Of a stretch of DNA of 59,178 nucleotides, positions 16,783 through 25,054 are shown one piece after another. Each line of letters begins with the position of its first letter. Positions within the stretch are counted from its first letter, which is position 1. The stretch spans positions 1 to 59,178 of the forward strand of contig JAIDFQ010000027.1 in assembly GCA_029054245.1 (NCBI GenBank). Direction: 5' to 3'. The stretch is from Lachnospiraceae bacterium (GTDB lineage: Bacteria > Bacillota > Clostridia > Lachnospirales > Lachnospiraceae). The notes under the pieces are model-generated. The model had not been told where the DNA came from, did no database searches, and saw only the letters and a list, made by a program, of their open reading frames with translations. A program made the position numbers and the translations under genes.

Positions 16783-18514
16783 CTTCACTTCTCCTTTTTT
16801 CTTTTTTGGATATCTCGATAATAAATCTGGCTCCATTTACAAATTGCTTATCTACCTTTATAGTTCCTCCAAACATCTGCACAATGTTCCAAACAATATA
16901 TAATCCCAGACCTTCTCCACCACCATTTTCTTCTAACGTGTGATCTTTTGTTGTAAAAAACGGTTCAAAAATTTTATCCAAATATTCAGACGCAATACCT
17001 ATTCCATTATCCTCAAATATGATAAAATATGAATTGTCCTCTTCTTTTATGCTTACAGCAATATTTCCCTTTATTCCCCTCTCATTAATGGCATAAATAG
17101 AGTTTCCTATTAAATTATAAAATATTTGATCAAACTTTACATGGTCTCCATATAATACAAAATCAGCATTTTCCAATACCTTCCATTCAATATTCTCCTT
17201 TTCCAGCCTGGACACAAATTCATTAAATACATTTTTTACTTCTTCAGCTACATTAAATTCAATCATATTTTCTTTTTCATTGACCACTGGTGAAAAACGA
17301 GACAATAATTTTTTTATTCTAAAAGTTTGTGACAAAATATCATCAAACAATTCTACTAATTCATCTTGCGTATTAACTCCTTTTTGCATCTTCATCTGAT
17401 ATAACTGCACACCATAACGTATATTTGTAATTGGCTGTCCTAACTCATGAGAAAACCCCTTCAAAAGCTCACTCATAGATATGAGTTTTCGGCTATGCTC
17501 AAGTTCTTCAAAAAGTTCTTTTATAACAACCAATAATGCCAAGGCAGCGTCTTCCTCTTGCTGTTTTCTTTCACTTTTTTCCTTATATGATTGATTTAAT
17601 GATGCAATTTTATTGGTTACAGCAACAGCTTTATCAAGCATTCCAAACTGAAGATAAAAATTGTACAATGTACGCATAATCGGTACACTATTATTGCCAC
17701 ATTTTTCAATTTTCTTTAAAGTTTCATTTCGCTCCTCTATGTCACCTATTTTTGAATAGTAAAAAACCATCTCATAAAGAACATTGAAATTTTCTTGTGA
17801 TTTTATTTCCGGATGATTCAAGATATAGCGTTCAGCAGATGAATAATCATTTAGTTTCCTGCATATTCGAAAAAGTGTTCTGACTGCAACTTGATCTCTA
17901 TCATAATTTAAAACTTTTTCTATCAATTGCAGTGCTTCCCTATACATCTCCTTTCTTTCCATTGAAGAGACAACATATTTATCAATACGCTTATTTCTTT
18001 CGGAATGCTTTAAAGAAAGAATCTTATAATACAGAATATATAATTGACATGAACCTTCTAGTTCACTCAAATATCCAACAGCTGATTTAAAGTGATTATC
18101 ATCTTGAAAAAACTCTATCTTAAAAGGTTCAACATATCGAGATAGTATTTCACATACACTCGGTATCACAAATTTATCTATCCCTCCACTGTCTATGCCT
18201 TCTTCAACTTTATGACAGTATTCTTCAACCACTTCTCTTTCGACAATCTCCGAATATCTTTGCATGAAATAAGCAAAATGTTTTACATATTGTATCTTAT
18301 TCCCTATTTTTTTTAGGAAATTGATATATGCAGTTCCAGCCAGTTCATATCTTTTCTCCTGAAAATAGATATCCCCTAAAAGTTTCTCAAAAATATTTTC
18401 TTCCGGATATCTTTCTTTCGCCTGCAATGCAATATCTATTGCATCATCAGCTTTACCCATTTTCCTTTTTTCCGATATTCTTTCAGAATAATTAAATTTT
18501 GTCAAATTTTCCAT
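16775..18514 (-). CDS. soluble histidine kinase with helical TPR-like sensor region
   Basis: A 579-residue kinase with no signal peptide and no membrane helix. Residues about 1-310 are helical repeats of TPR style (AIDIALQAKERYPEENIFEKL at the start). The kinase core has the H-box FSHELGQPITNIRYG (His about 356), the N-box IFYNLIGNSIYAI (about 470), DNGIGI and FEPFFTTK (about 505-525), and GGGEGLGLYIVWNI (about 540). It therefore senses something in the cytoplasm, possibly through protein contacts. It is the first gene of a three-gene operon with a receiver and a PIN RNase. AT-rich composition and position between two att copies show that it came with an integrated element. Confidence 0.88.
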   Translation of the reverse strand: MENLTKFNYSERISEKRKMGKADDAIDIALQAKERYPEENIFEKLLGDIYFQEKRYELAGTAYINFLKKIGNKIQYVKHFAYFMQRYSEIVEREVVEEYCHKVEEGIDSGGIDKFVIPSVCEILSRYVEPFKIEFFQDDNHFKSAVGYLSELEGSCQLYILYYKILSLKHSERNKRIDKYVVSSMERKEMYREALQLIEKVLNYDRDQVAVRTLFRICRKLNDYSSAERYILNHPEIKSQENFNVLYEMVFYYSKIGDIEERNETLKKIEKCGNNSVPIMRTLYNFYLQFGMLDKAVAVTNKIASLNQSYKEKSERKQQEEDAALALLVVIKELFEELEHSRKLISMSELLKGFSHELGQPITNIRYGVQLYQMKMQKGVNTQDELVELFDDILSQTFRIKKLLSRFSPVVNEKENMIEFNVAEEVKNVFNEFVSRLEKENIEWKVLENADFVLYGDHVKFDQIFYNLIGNSIYAINERGIKGNIAVSIKEEDNSYFIIFEDNGIGIASEYLDKIFEPFFTTKDHTLEENGGGEGLGLYIVWNIVQMFGGTIKVDKQFVNGARFIIEISKKEKRRSEDE

Positions 18515-18610
18515 TACATATATTCCTCAAAAACAGTATCACTATTTGTCAGAATCTAAAACTTATCAATTTTTCTATAAAATTGTAACACAAAGAATAA
18601 GAAACTTCTA

Positions 18611-18655
18611 CTATTTATCTATTTTCCACACAATATCAAACTCTTCTTCCCCATA
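18611..18655 (-). pseudogene. 14-residue C-terminal scrap of a lost serine recombinase
   Basis: Starting at the inner att core the minus strand reads YGEEEFDIVWKIDK then TAG. The last residues of the neighbouring recombinase are AEEKYEIVWKEKVKNN, so this is the tail of a paralogous recombinase whose body is gone. It is the boundary of the older element remnant. Its first bases, TATGGGGA, are also the first bases of the subtilase target, which may explain how the younger element came to sit here. Confidence 0.65.
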
Positions 18656-18680
18656 TGCGACTGTCAAGTAAGGACTAATA
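18649..18680. repeat. inner att copy
   Basis: It matches the outer att (15570-15601) at 30 of 32 positions and keeps the TATG core (minus 18655-18652). It begins three bases beyond the stop codon of the first serine recombinase, the usual place for an integrase att site. On its other side is the recombinase-tail scrap rather than chromosome, so it marks a junction between two related elements. Confidence 0.75.
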
Positions 18681-18683
18681 AAA

Positions 18684-20261
18684 TTAATTATTTTTCACTT
18701 TTTCTTTCCAAACAATCTCATATTTTTCTTCAGCATTAACATAGATAGCATCAATCATCTGTTCCACCATCTCTTTCGTAAGACAATATACTTCCTGCTG
18801 ACTACTCTCATTCCCTTGCTGTTCTATATCAACATCTCTTTTTTCCTTCGTGCTCCGAATCTCCTCACATATCATCCGTTCTTCTTCTCTCAACGCATCC
18901 ACCTTATTTAAATACGCTTCCTTCTCCAACTGCTTCAATTTAAACTGCTCATATAGATATTGTTTTTCTACTTTTAAAGTTTCTAATTTCTTTTCCAGCA
19001 AAGCACTTTTATTCTTTTTCTGTACACTACCATGCTTTAACAAACCGCCATCCTGTTCCTGCAATTCCTTCTCTCTGCATCCTTGCTCCTTATGCTGCTC
19101 CTCCACTCTCTGATTGATATATTTTAAAACAATTTCCTCTGCCTCCGGCTCCTTTACTCTTCCGCTAAAGCATCCGCCTCCTTCCTTGTATTTCTCCCTC
19201 TCACAGATAAAACAAGGCACTTTCGTACAGGTAATCCGGTTCAGGCTTCTCTTACAGTTTCCACACCGCAGTTTTCCAAGCAAAATACTTTCCTGCTTTC
19301 CCTTATGTTCTTTTCCCTTCTGGAATCCCCGACACCTTATCACTTCCGATGCTTTCAAAAACTCCTGCTCTGTGATGATCGCCTCGTGCCTACCTGAAAC
19401 ACATATCCTTTCTTCATCCGCTACCCGCTTAAACTGTTTTCCTCCAACTTTTGTCACTCTATATTTTCCATTTACCACTACTCCAAGATACACCTTATTT
19501 TCCAATATCTTAAGAACCATTTTACGATTCCAATACCCTTCATCATCCAAGATATGGTACTGCATCCTTTCACGATTTTTATACTGACCCGGTGTTGGGA
19601 TATGTTCCTCATTCAGTTTTATTGCTATCTTTCCGGTACTGTACCCATTACAGGCAAGCTCAAAAATCTTTCTCACGTAACTTGCTGCTTCTTCATCCAC
19701 CGCCAGTACCTTTTTATTATCAGAAAAGCGATATCCAAAAGGCGGTCTTGGACCGATAAAATCTCCCCTCTTTCTTCTGATTTTCAGAGCGGAACGCATC
19801 TTTACGGACAGATCCTTGCTATACATGTCATATAAGAAGCTCTTAAACGCTATCTCAATCCCTCCGGTAGTTCCCTCATAATCAGCGCTGTCATATCCAT
19901 CTCCCACTGCAATAAAACGAACACCCATAAAAGGAAAAATCTGTTCCAGATAATCTCCAACCTCTAAATAGTTTCTGCCAAATCGTGAGATATCTTTGAC
20001 AACAATACAGCATATCTTTCCTTCCCTGACCATTGATAACATTCGCTTTACCGCAGGCCTTTCAAAATTTGTTCCACTATATCCATCATCCACAAACTCA
20101 ATCGTCTGCGTTCCGGGATATAAGTTCCTATCACTTAAATACCTAGTAATTAAGTTCCTTTGGTGAAGGATGCTGTTACTTTCTTCTTTCGCATTATCGG
20201 ACACCACATCTCCATCTTCCATAGAAAGCCTCAAATATTCAGCTACAAATCTCTCTTCCAT
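18684..20261 (-). CDS. large serine recombinase 1 (att-proximal)
   Basis: About 525 residues. The N-terminal resolvase fold has the nucleophile in YLRLSMEDGD (Ser near residue 14) and VVKDISRFGRN (about 90). A recombinase domain (about 155-270), a zinc ribbon (CGNC, then CFIC and a later Cys) and a long charged coiled coil follow, the standard layout of phage and ICE integrases. GTG 20270, ATG 20267 and ATG 20261 are all in frame; GGAA is best spaced for 20261. The start overlaps recombinase 2 by about 20 bases. It ends three bases before the att copy, so it is the likeliest catalyst of element excision, perhaps together with its two neighbours. Confidence 0.9.
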   Translation of the reverse strand: MEERFVAEYLRLSMEDGDVVSDNAKEESNSILHQRNLITRYLSDRNLYPGTQTIEFVDDGYSGTNFERPAVKRMLSMVREGKICCIVVKDISRFGRNYLEVGDYLEQIFPFMGVRFIAVGDGYDSADYEGTTGGIEIAFKSFLYDMYSKDLSVKMRSALKIRRKRGDFIGPRPPFGYRFSDNKKVLAVDEEAASYVRKIFELACNGYSTGKIAIKLNEEHIPTPGQYKNRERMQYHILDDEGYWNRKMVLKILENKVYLGVVVNGKYRVTKVGGKQFKRVADEERICVSGRHEAIITEQEFLKASEVIRCRGFQKGKEHKGKQESILLGKLRCGNCKRSLNRITCTKVPCFICEREKYKEGGGCFSGRVKEPEAEEIVLKYINQRVEEQHKEQGCREKELQEQDGGLLKHGSVQKKNKSALLEKKLETLKVEKQYLYEQFKLKQLEKEAYLNKVDALREEERMICEEIRSTKEKRDVDIEQQGNESSQQEVYCLTKEMVEQMIDAIYVNAEEKYEIVWKEKVKNN

Positions 20262-21930
20262 ATTCATCACTTCCTTTTTTCTCTTCGGTCTCTATCTGCG
20301 ACATTAAATAATCATATTCATTTCTGAACCGAAATTTGATATGCACACGTTTATCTCCAAACATTTCTACCTTTTCCAGCAGTTCCACCGCCATATCCCT
20401 TGTCAGTTCCTCCGCTCCCTGAAAATGCAAAAAGGCCTTCATCCATCTGTTTGAACCATTCATGCACTGCTCAAAATCCTCAAGTTCTTTTTCTTTTTTA
20501 TTAACTTCCTCTTCAAGTTCTGCAATCCGCAATGCATATTTTTCTTTTGCTACCAGAAATTCCTCTTTTGTCAAAATCCCCTGCTTCATGTCTTCATAGA
20601 TATTTGTTTTCAGATAAATATATCTTCCTAATTCTTCCTTTGCCTGCACCCTTTCCTGCTTTTTTCTTTTAAGCTGTGAAGCGAAATGACTTGACTTCTT
20701 CATCTGTTCTATCACTGCCTTTGCTTCCACAGCCAAATCTATTTGCAACTTAATCTGCTGGAATACCGTATCAAAAATCTTATAATCTGCAATAGAAGAG
20801 GTATCACATTTTACCTGAGAATAATTATAGGCAGAGCCGCAATAGAAATAGTACTGTGCTTTTCCTTTTCTCACATCCTTATTTCTTCTCAGTACATGAT
20901 GGCAGATACCGCATACCAGAATCCCCTCCAATATGTTCTCGTACCCTGTTTCACCCTGTTTATCCTGCCATGTTTTCCTGTTTTTTTCCCTTATCTTCTG
21001 TATACTATCAAAAGATTCTCTGTCAACAATTGCAGGATGGGCATCCTTATCTATCTCCCATACCTCTTCCTTCCTTTTTCCCTGCTTTTCTTTTGAATAG
21101 ATGGAACGGTTATATTTTCCCTGTACCAAATCCCCAACATAAACCCGGTTATATAAAATCCTGCTGACTGCCTGCGGCTGCCACAGGATATGATCGCAGC
21201 CTTTATATTTTTTCACTCCACGTTCTCCTGCATATCTGCTTGGCGACGGTATCTCTTCCTGATTCAGTACTTTTGCTATCTCATGAAAACTCTTCCCCTG
21301 CATTTTCATGGAAAAGATGCGCCTGACAACAGCAGCCGCCGGTTCATCAATTATGAAATGATTCTCCTGCAAAATATAACCATATGGCGCCATGCTCCCA
21401 ATAAACTGCCCTTGTCCTTTTTTTGTATTGAAAGACGCCATAATTTTTTTAGATATATCCTTGGCATAATAATCATTTGCAATGTTCTTAAATTCCGTTA
21501 TCAGATCTTTTTCCTTAAAAATTACACCTTCACTGTCAAACTGGTCATTTACTGCAATGAAACGCACGCCTAAGAAGGGAAATATCTTTTCCAGATAGTC
21601 TCCGGCTTCCAAATAGTTGCGTGCAAATCTGGACAGGTCTTTCACAATGATACAATTTACTCTCTGCGCCTTTACATCCTGAAGCATCCGTTCCCATTCC
21701 GGTCTGTCAAAATCCGTTCCTGTCCTTCCGTTATCCGTATAGGTTTCCACAATCTCTATATTTTCAATCCCTTCTGCAAAATTCAGCAAAAGTTCAAGCT
21801 GGTTATGGATGCTGTCTGTTCCCTTTCCTCCATTATCCTCATTTGACAGCCGGACATATAAGGCTGCTTTTATAGGAAAAGCTGTGTTTTTTGATAACAC
21901 ATTTTCAGTCTTCCGACTTGTTCTTGCCAT
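20239..21930 (-). CDS. large serine recombinase 2
   Basis: About 563 residues with the same domain order: nucleophile in ALYVRLSNEDNG, VKDLSRFARNYLE, recombinase domain, zinc ribbon (CGICHH, then a later Cys pair) and coiled coil. The start at 21930 has AGGAT immediately upstream and overlaps the end of recombinase 3 by 26 bases; an earlier in-frame ATG at 21987 would overlap more. The three recombinases are therefore one translationally coupled set. They are clearly paralogous but diverged, so the division of labour (integrase, excision partner, alternative half-site binder) cannot be told from sequence. Confidence 0.9.
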   Translation of the reverse strand: MARTSRKTENVLSKNTAFPIKAALYVRLSNEDNGGKGTDSIHNQLELLLNFAEGIENIEIVETYTDNGRTGTDFDRPEWERMLQDVKAQRVNCIIVKDLSRFARNYLEAGDYLEKIFPFLGVRFIAVNDQFDSEGVIFKEKDLITEFKNIANDYYAKDISKKIMASFNTKKGQGQFIGSMAPYGYILQENHFIIDEPAAAVVRRIFSMKMQGKSFHEIAKVLNQEEIPSPSRYAGERGVKKYKGCDHILWQPQAVSRILYNRVYVGDLVQGKYNRSIYSKEKQGKRKEEVWEIDKDAHPAIVDRESFDSIQKIREKNRKTWQDKQGETGYENILEGILVCGICHHVLRRNKDVRKGKAQYYFYCGSAYNYSQVKCDTSSIADYKIFDTVFQQIKLQIDLAVEAKAVIEQMKKSSHFASQLKRKKQERVQAKEELGRYIYLKTNIYEDMKQGILTKEEFLVAKEKYALRIAELEEEVNKKEKELEDFEQCMNGSNRWMKAFLHFQGAEELTRDMAVELLEKVEMFGDKRVHIKFRFRNEYDYLMSQIETEEKKGSDEYGREICS

Positions 21931-23614
21931 ATCCTGCTTCCCCCTTTTCTTCCGGTAATCCACATCTATCTGAAGATACATCTTCAATCAGGCTCAAAGC
22001 TGCTTCAAATTCCTCTGCGTACCTGAAACGGACTTCTATCCTCGGATAACGCTCCCCATCCTTTTTTTCATATATGCATATCTTATCAATCAAAGAAACT
22101 ACTACTTCCCTCGACAACTCCTCAAGATATCCATATTTTTTAAATTCATTCATCCAGTTACAGGTATGGCCAAAACCTGCCGCAAGCAGTTCTATCCCTT
22201 CCTCCAATGCCGCAAGCCCCTGCTCTGCGTCCTGTATACGCCTCCCATAAGTTTCTTTTAACTCCATATATTCCTCTTTTGTTATCAGTTCCTCTTTGTA
22301 GTCTTCATACAGGCTAAGGCGCAAATTACAGTACTTTTGAATTTCTTCTTTTTTCTTTATTACCTGCCTGTTCCTCTTTGCCAGTTCTCCATTCTGTTTC
22401 TGTATTTCCTCCAATTTTCCTAAAATGCTGCCTAAATCTGTCACGCTTTCAATCTGTTTATTTAAAAGCAGCAGAACGCTTTGCTCCAGTTTTTCTGCAT
22501 TAATGTTATGGGAGCTGCAAATAGTTCTATCAGCCTTGTGGTTTCCGCACACATAATAAACAAATTTCTTATTGCCGGAGGGAACTGTTTTTCTGATCAT
22601 ATTTCCGCCACAGTTGCCACACCTCACCACACCGGATAACTGATATACTTTTTCCTGCGCAGCACCGGTTCTGGTATCAAGCCGCAAGAGTTCCTGAACG
22701 TTATTAAAATCAGCCACTGGAATAATAGCTTCATGGGTATCATCCACTCTGTTCCACTTATCCGGCCCTTTCTTTACCTTCTTCTTTACCTTATAATTAG
22801 GCGTGGTGGCTTTTCCCTGAATAAGGTTTCCTGTATAAACCTGATTACTCAAAATCCGCAGGATATGTACATGCGTCCACTCACTTTTCAAATTCTTTTT
22901 AAATCCTGTATAAAAGGCGCTTCCATGTTCTTTTTTATAATCCATTGGCGTAAGCACATCTTCCTTATTTAATGCCTCTGCTATCCTATAGGCACTTTTG
23001 CCTTGCAGATACATACGGAAAATGCGTCTGACTGTCTCTGCCGCCTCTTCATCTATCTCCAGCCTGCTTTTATCTGCCTCCGATTTCCGATATCCATACG
23101 GAGCAAATGCGCCTACAAAATCACCCTTTTTCCTTTTAACCTCCAGATTGCTTCTGATTTTGATACTGATATCCCGGCAGTATGCGTCATTGATCAGATT
23201 TTTAAACGGAATAATTATATGATCTGTCTGCGTATCGCTCAAGATACTGTCATAATTATCATTAACAGCAATAAAACGGACACCAAGATACGGAAATATC
23301 TTCTCAAGATACTTCCCTACCTCAATGTGGTTCCTGCCAAACCGCGATAAGTCTTTCGTAACTACACAGTTCACTTTCCCCGCCTTTATATCTTCTAACA
23401 TCTGCTGAAATGCCGGACGTTCGAAACTAACACCAGAGTAACCGTCATCCACCCTTACTTCATGGATTCTGATATCATCTCTGGATTTCAGATACTCATA
23501 AATGAGTTCTTTCTGATTTGTAATGCTGTCGCTTTCCTCTTTATCTCCATCCTCTTTTGACAGGCGCAGATAAATGTCAGCATTATATATTTTTGTATTT
23601 AGATTTGTTTCCAT
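21905..23614 (-). CDS. large serine recombinase 3 (promoter-proximal)
   Basis: A 569-residue serine recombinase: YLRLSKEDGD (nucleophile Ser near 19), VTKDLSRFGRNHIEVG, recombinase domain (about 165-285), zinc ribbon CGNCGG with a later Cys pair, and coiled coil. GAGGTGAGC precedes the ATG. It is the first gene of the recombinase operon and has a good promoter 70-100 bp upstream. Its catalytic residues are intact, so no member of the trio looks dead. Confidence 0.9.
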   Translation of the reverse strand: METNLNTKIYNADIYLRLSKEDGDKEESDSITNQKELIYEYLKSRDDIRIHEVRVDDGYSGVSFERPAFQQMLEDIKAGKVNCVVTKDLSRFGRNHIEVGKYLEKIFPYLGVRFIAVNDNYDSILSDTQTDHIIIPFKNLINDAYCRDISIKIRSNLEVKRKKGDFVGAFAPYGYRKSEADKSRLEIDEEAAETVRRIFRMYLQGKSAYRIAEALNKEDVLTPMDYKKEHGSAFYTGFKKNLKSEWTHVHILRILSNQVYTGNLIQGKATTPNYKVKKKVKKGPDKWNRVDDTHEAIIPVADFNNVQELLRLDTRTGAAQEKVYQLSGVVRCGNCGGNMIRKTVPSGNKKFVYYVCGNHKADRTICSSHNINAEKLEQSVLLLLNKQIESVTDLGSILGKLEEIQKQNGELAKRNRQVIKKKEEIQKYCNLRLSLYEDYKEELITKEEYMELKETYGRRIQDAEQGLAALEEGIELLAAGFGHTCNWMNEFKKYGYLEELSREVVVSLIDKICIYEKKDGERYPRIEVRFRYAEEFEAALSLIEDVSSDRCGLPEEKGEAGYGKNKSED

Positions 23615-23683
23615 ATGCTCACCTCAAATAGTCATGTTTGCTGTCAAACCTGTTCTATTTGGGGTTATGCTTCGTCCATGATT

Positions 23684-23712
23684 ATTATATCATTTCACAG
23701 AATAATTGTCCA
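23684..23712 (-). promoter_or_regulatory. promoter of the recombinase operon
   Basis: TGGACA (23712-23707), a 17-bp spacer and TATAAT (23689-23684) read leftward, with recombinase 3 starting about 70 bp downstream. No other convincing promoter is visible before the three recombinase genes. No clear operator overlaps it. Confidence 0.65.
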
Positions 23713-23741
23713 TAGAAAGGCTAAACATTATCTGAATTATG

Positions 23742-23999
23742 TTAAACCTCTGCCATTTCCATGCATAACTTTGCAAGTTTATTTTCAAGGCTTTCATTTG
23801 TATCACAATAAGATATTTTGACCACCATTCCATTGCATATAAAGCAAAATGGATTTTTTACTTCCCTTACAAACGCACGCAAACGATCCGCTTTTGGCAG
23901 TTCCCTGTTAATCTTTATCTTCCCTATATCTGTCAACGTACTGATATCCACTGTCCGGACATCCACATTTTTCAATTTATCAAAGTCAGCAACTACCAT
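23742..23999 (-). CDS. small ICE-associated protein, DUF6870-like
   Basis: An 85-residue soluble protein with two Cys (FCFICNG, about 52-58) and a helical C-terminus (ENKLAKLCMEMAEV). From memory it resembles DUF6870 proteins, which sit beside recombinases in Firmicute ICEs; I could not check this. It has no recognisable DNA-binding motif. It lies upstream of the recombinase promoter in the same orientation. The function is unknown. Confidence 0.7.
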   Translation of the reverse strand: MVVADFDKLKNVDVRTVDISTLTDIGKIKINRELPKADRLRAFVREVKNPFCFICNGMVVKISYCDTNESLENKLAKLCMEMAEV

Positions 24000-24131
24000 T
24001 TCAGTTCCTCCGGTTTCCCTTATTCCACTATATTGTTTTCTGATTGTCCATTATGTTCTTTTTTCAGATGTATTCTGCAAACAATCCAAACAAAGGTCTT
24101 TATAAAACTATCCTTGGTAGTTGCTTTTCTA

Positions 24132-24832
24132 TCAGGAAATTTTTCCTGCTATGACAAGGAATCTTCCCTTTTTCCCATGCACACGCCTGTCACAGGTGGC
24201 AAGGGTGATGATACTGACAGGAGCATGGTCAGGTTCTGTATAATACAATGCCCTTCCCTGCAGTTCCTCCATCCATGCATTGTAGCTTTCCATATCCTCA
24301 TGGTTCCTTGTACGGAAATCCCACTCTTCCAAATCGTCTATGCTGTATTTGACAACTGCCATCACCTGATAGGCGGCGGCACTCCCATAGGCATCTGTAA
24401 AATAGACGGTCCGGTGTTCCTTTAAATAATCTTCCTCCTCATAATCTAACAGGGTGGAGAACATGGCATCGGAGCCTGTACCCATGTTGTGGCCGTAGAT
24501 GATACGGTTGAAATCCCATACCTGCGTGTCCTTATCCATGAACGGGCACCCTGCGCTGCTCTTATCCCCTGTGAAATCATGGGAGAGGTAAAAGGCGTTG
24601 TCATCCGTTCCCACTACGGGGAAATTGATTAAGGTATCAGGGATGCAGAGCCAGCCTTTGATATCCTTATTTTCACTGCCTTATAGCGGAAGATCCCCAT
24701 GCCTGCCATACAGACAAGGGCAAGGGAAATTCCCACTATGATCTGTACTGCAATCCGCTGTCTTTTCTTTTACGGCAGGTCAGGGAAAAATTTCTCCCCA
24801 AGCCAGCGTGTGAAATATTTTATTTTTTCCAT
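24132..24832 (-). pseudogene. class B sortase, broken by a stop and a frameshift
   Basis: An ATG at 24832 opens a sortase N-terminus (MEKIKYFTRWLGEKFF) that hits TAA after 20 codons. The same frame then encodes the membrane anchor (IIVGISLALVCMAGMG), and a shift is needed to reach the catalytic part (GWLCIPDTLINFPVVG onward). The catalytic residues themselves are intact: His in YGHNM, Cys in TLATCDRR, Arg in GRFLVIAG. The longest open frame starts inside the domain at 24614 and lacks the anchor. The likely substrate was the adjacent InlB-repeat wall protein, which is also broken. Confidence 0.8.
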
Positions 24833-24857
24833 GCGCTTCCTTTCTTCTATGTAAATA

Positions 24858-24907
24858 GCGGCAGATACCGCCATATTCAAATGAATCTGTTTCCGGGTAT
24901 CTGCCGC
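24858..24907 (-). repeat. 12-bp inverted repeat upstream of the sortase
   Basis: GCGGCAGATACC (24858-24869) and GGTATCTGCCGC (24896-24907) can form a strong stem with a 26-base loop. There is no T-run, so it is not a standard terminator. It lies between the wall-protein terminator and the sortase start and could shield the sortase leader. Confidence 0.5.
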
Positions 24908-24916
24908 CATGGTTTC

Positions 24917-24942
24917 AAAAGGCAGGAGCAAAAGCCCCTGCC
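24917..24942 (-). terminator. terminator of the InlB-repeat gene
   Basis: GGCAGGGGC and GCTCCTGCC (minus strand) form a 9-bp stem with a TTTT loop and run into TTTTG. It lies about 110 bp after the stop codon of the wall-protein gene. Confidence 0.75.
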
Positions 24943-25054
24943 GCATTTCAAACTGTGGTTATCACAGCATTATTTGATCCCTGCCTGTTCCTGTACCATA
25001 AAATATATCCTTATAATACGCATCCACTACAGGCAGCTTTTCTCCATCTGTCCT

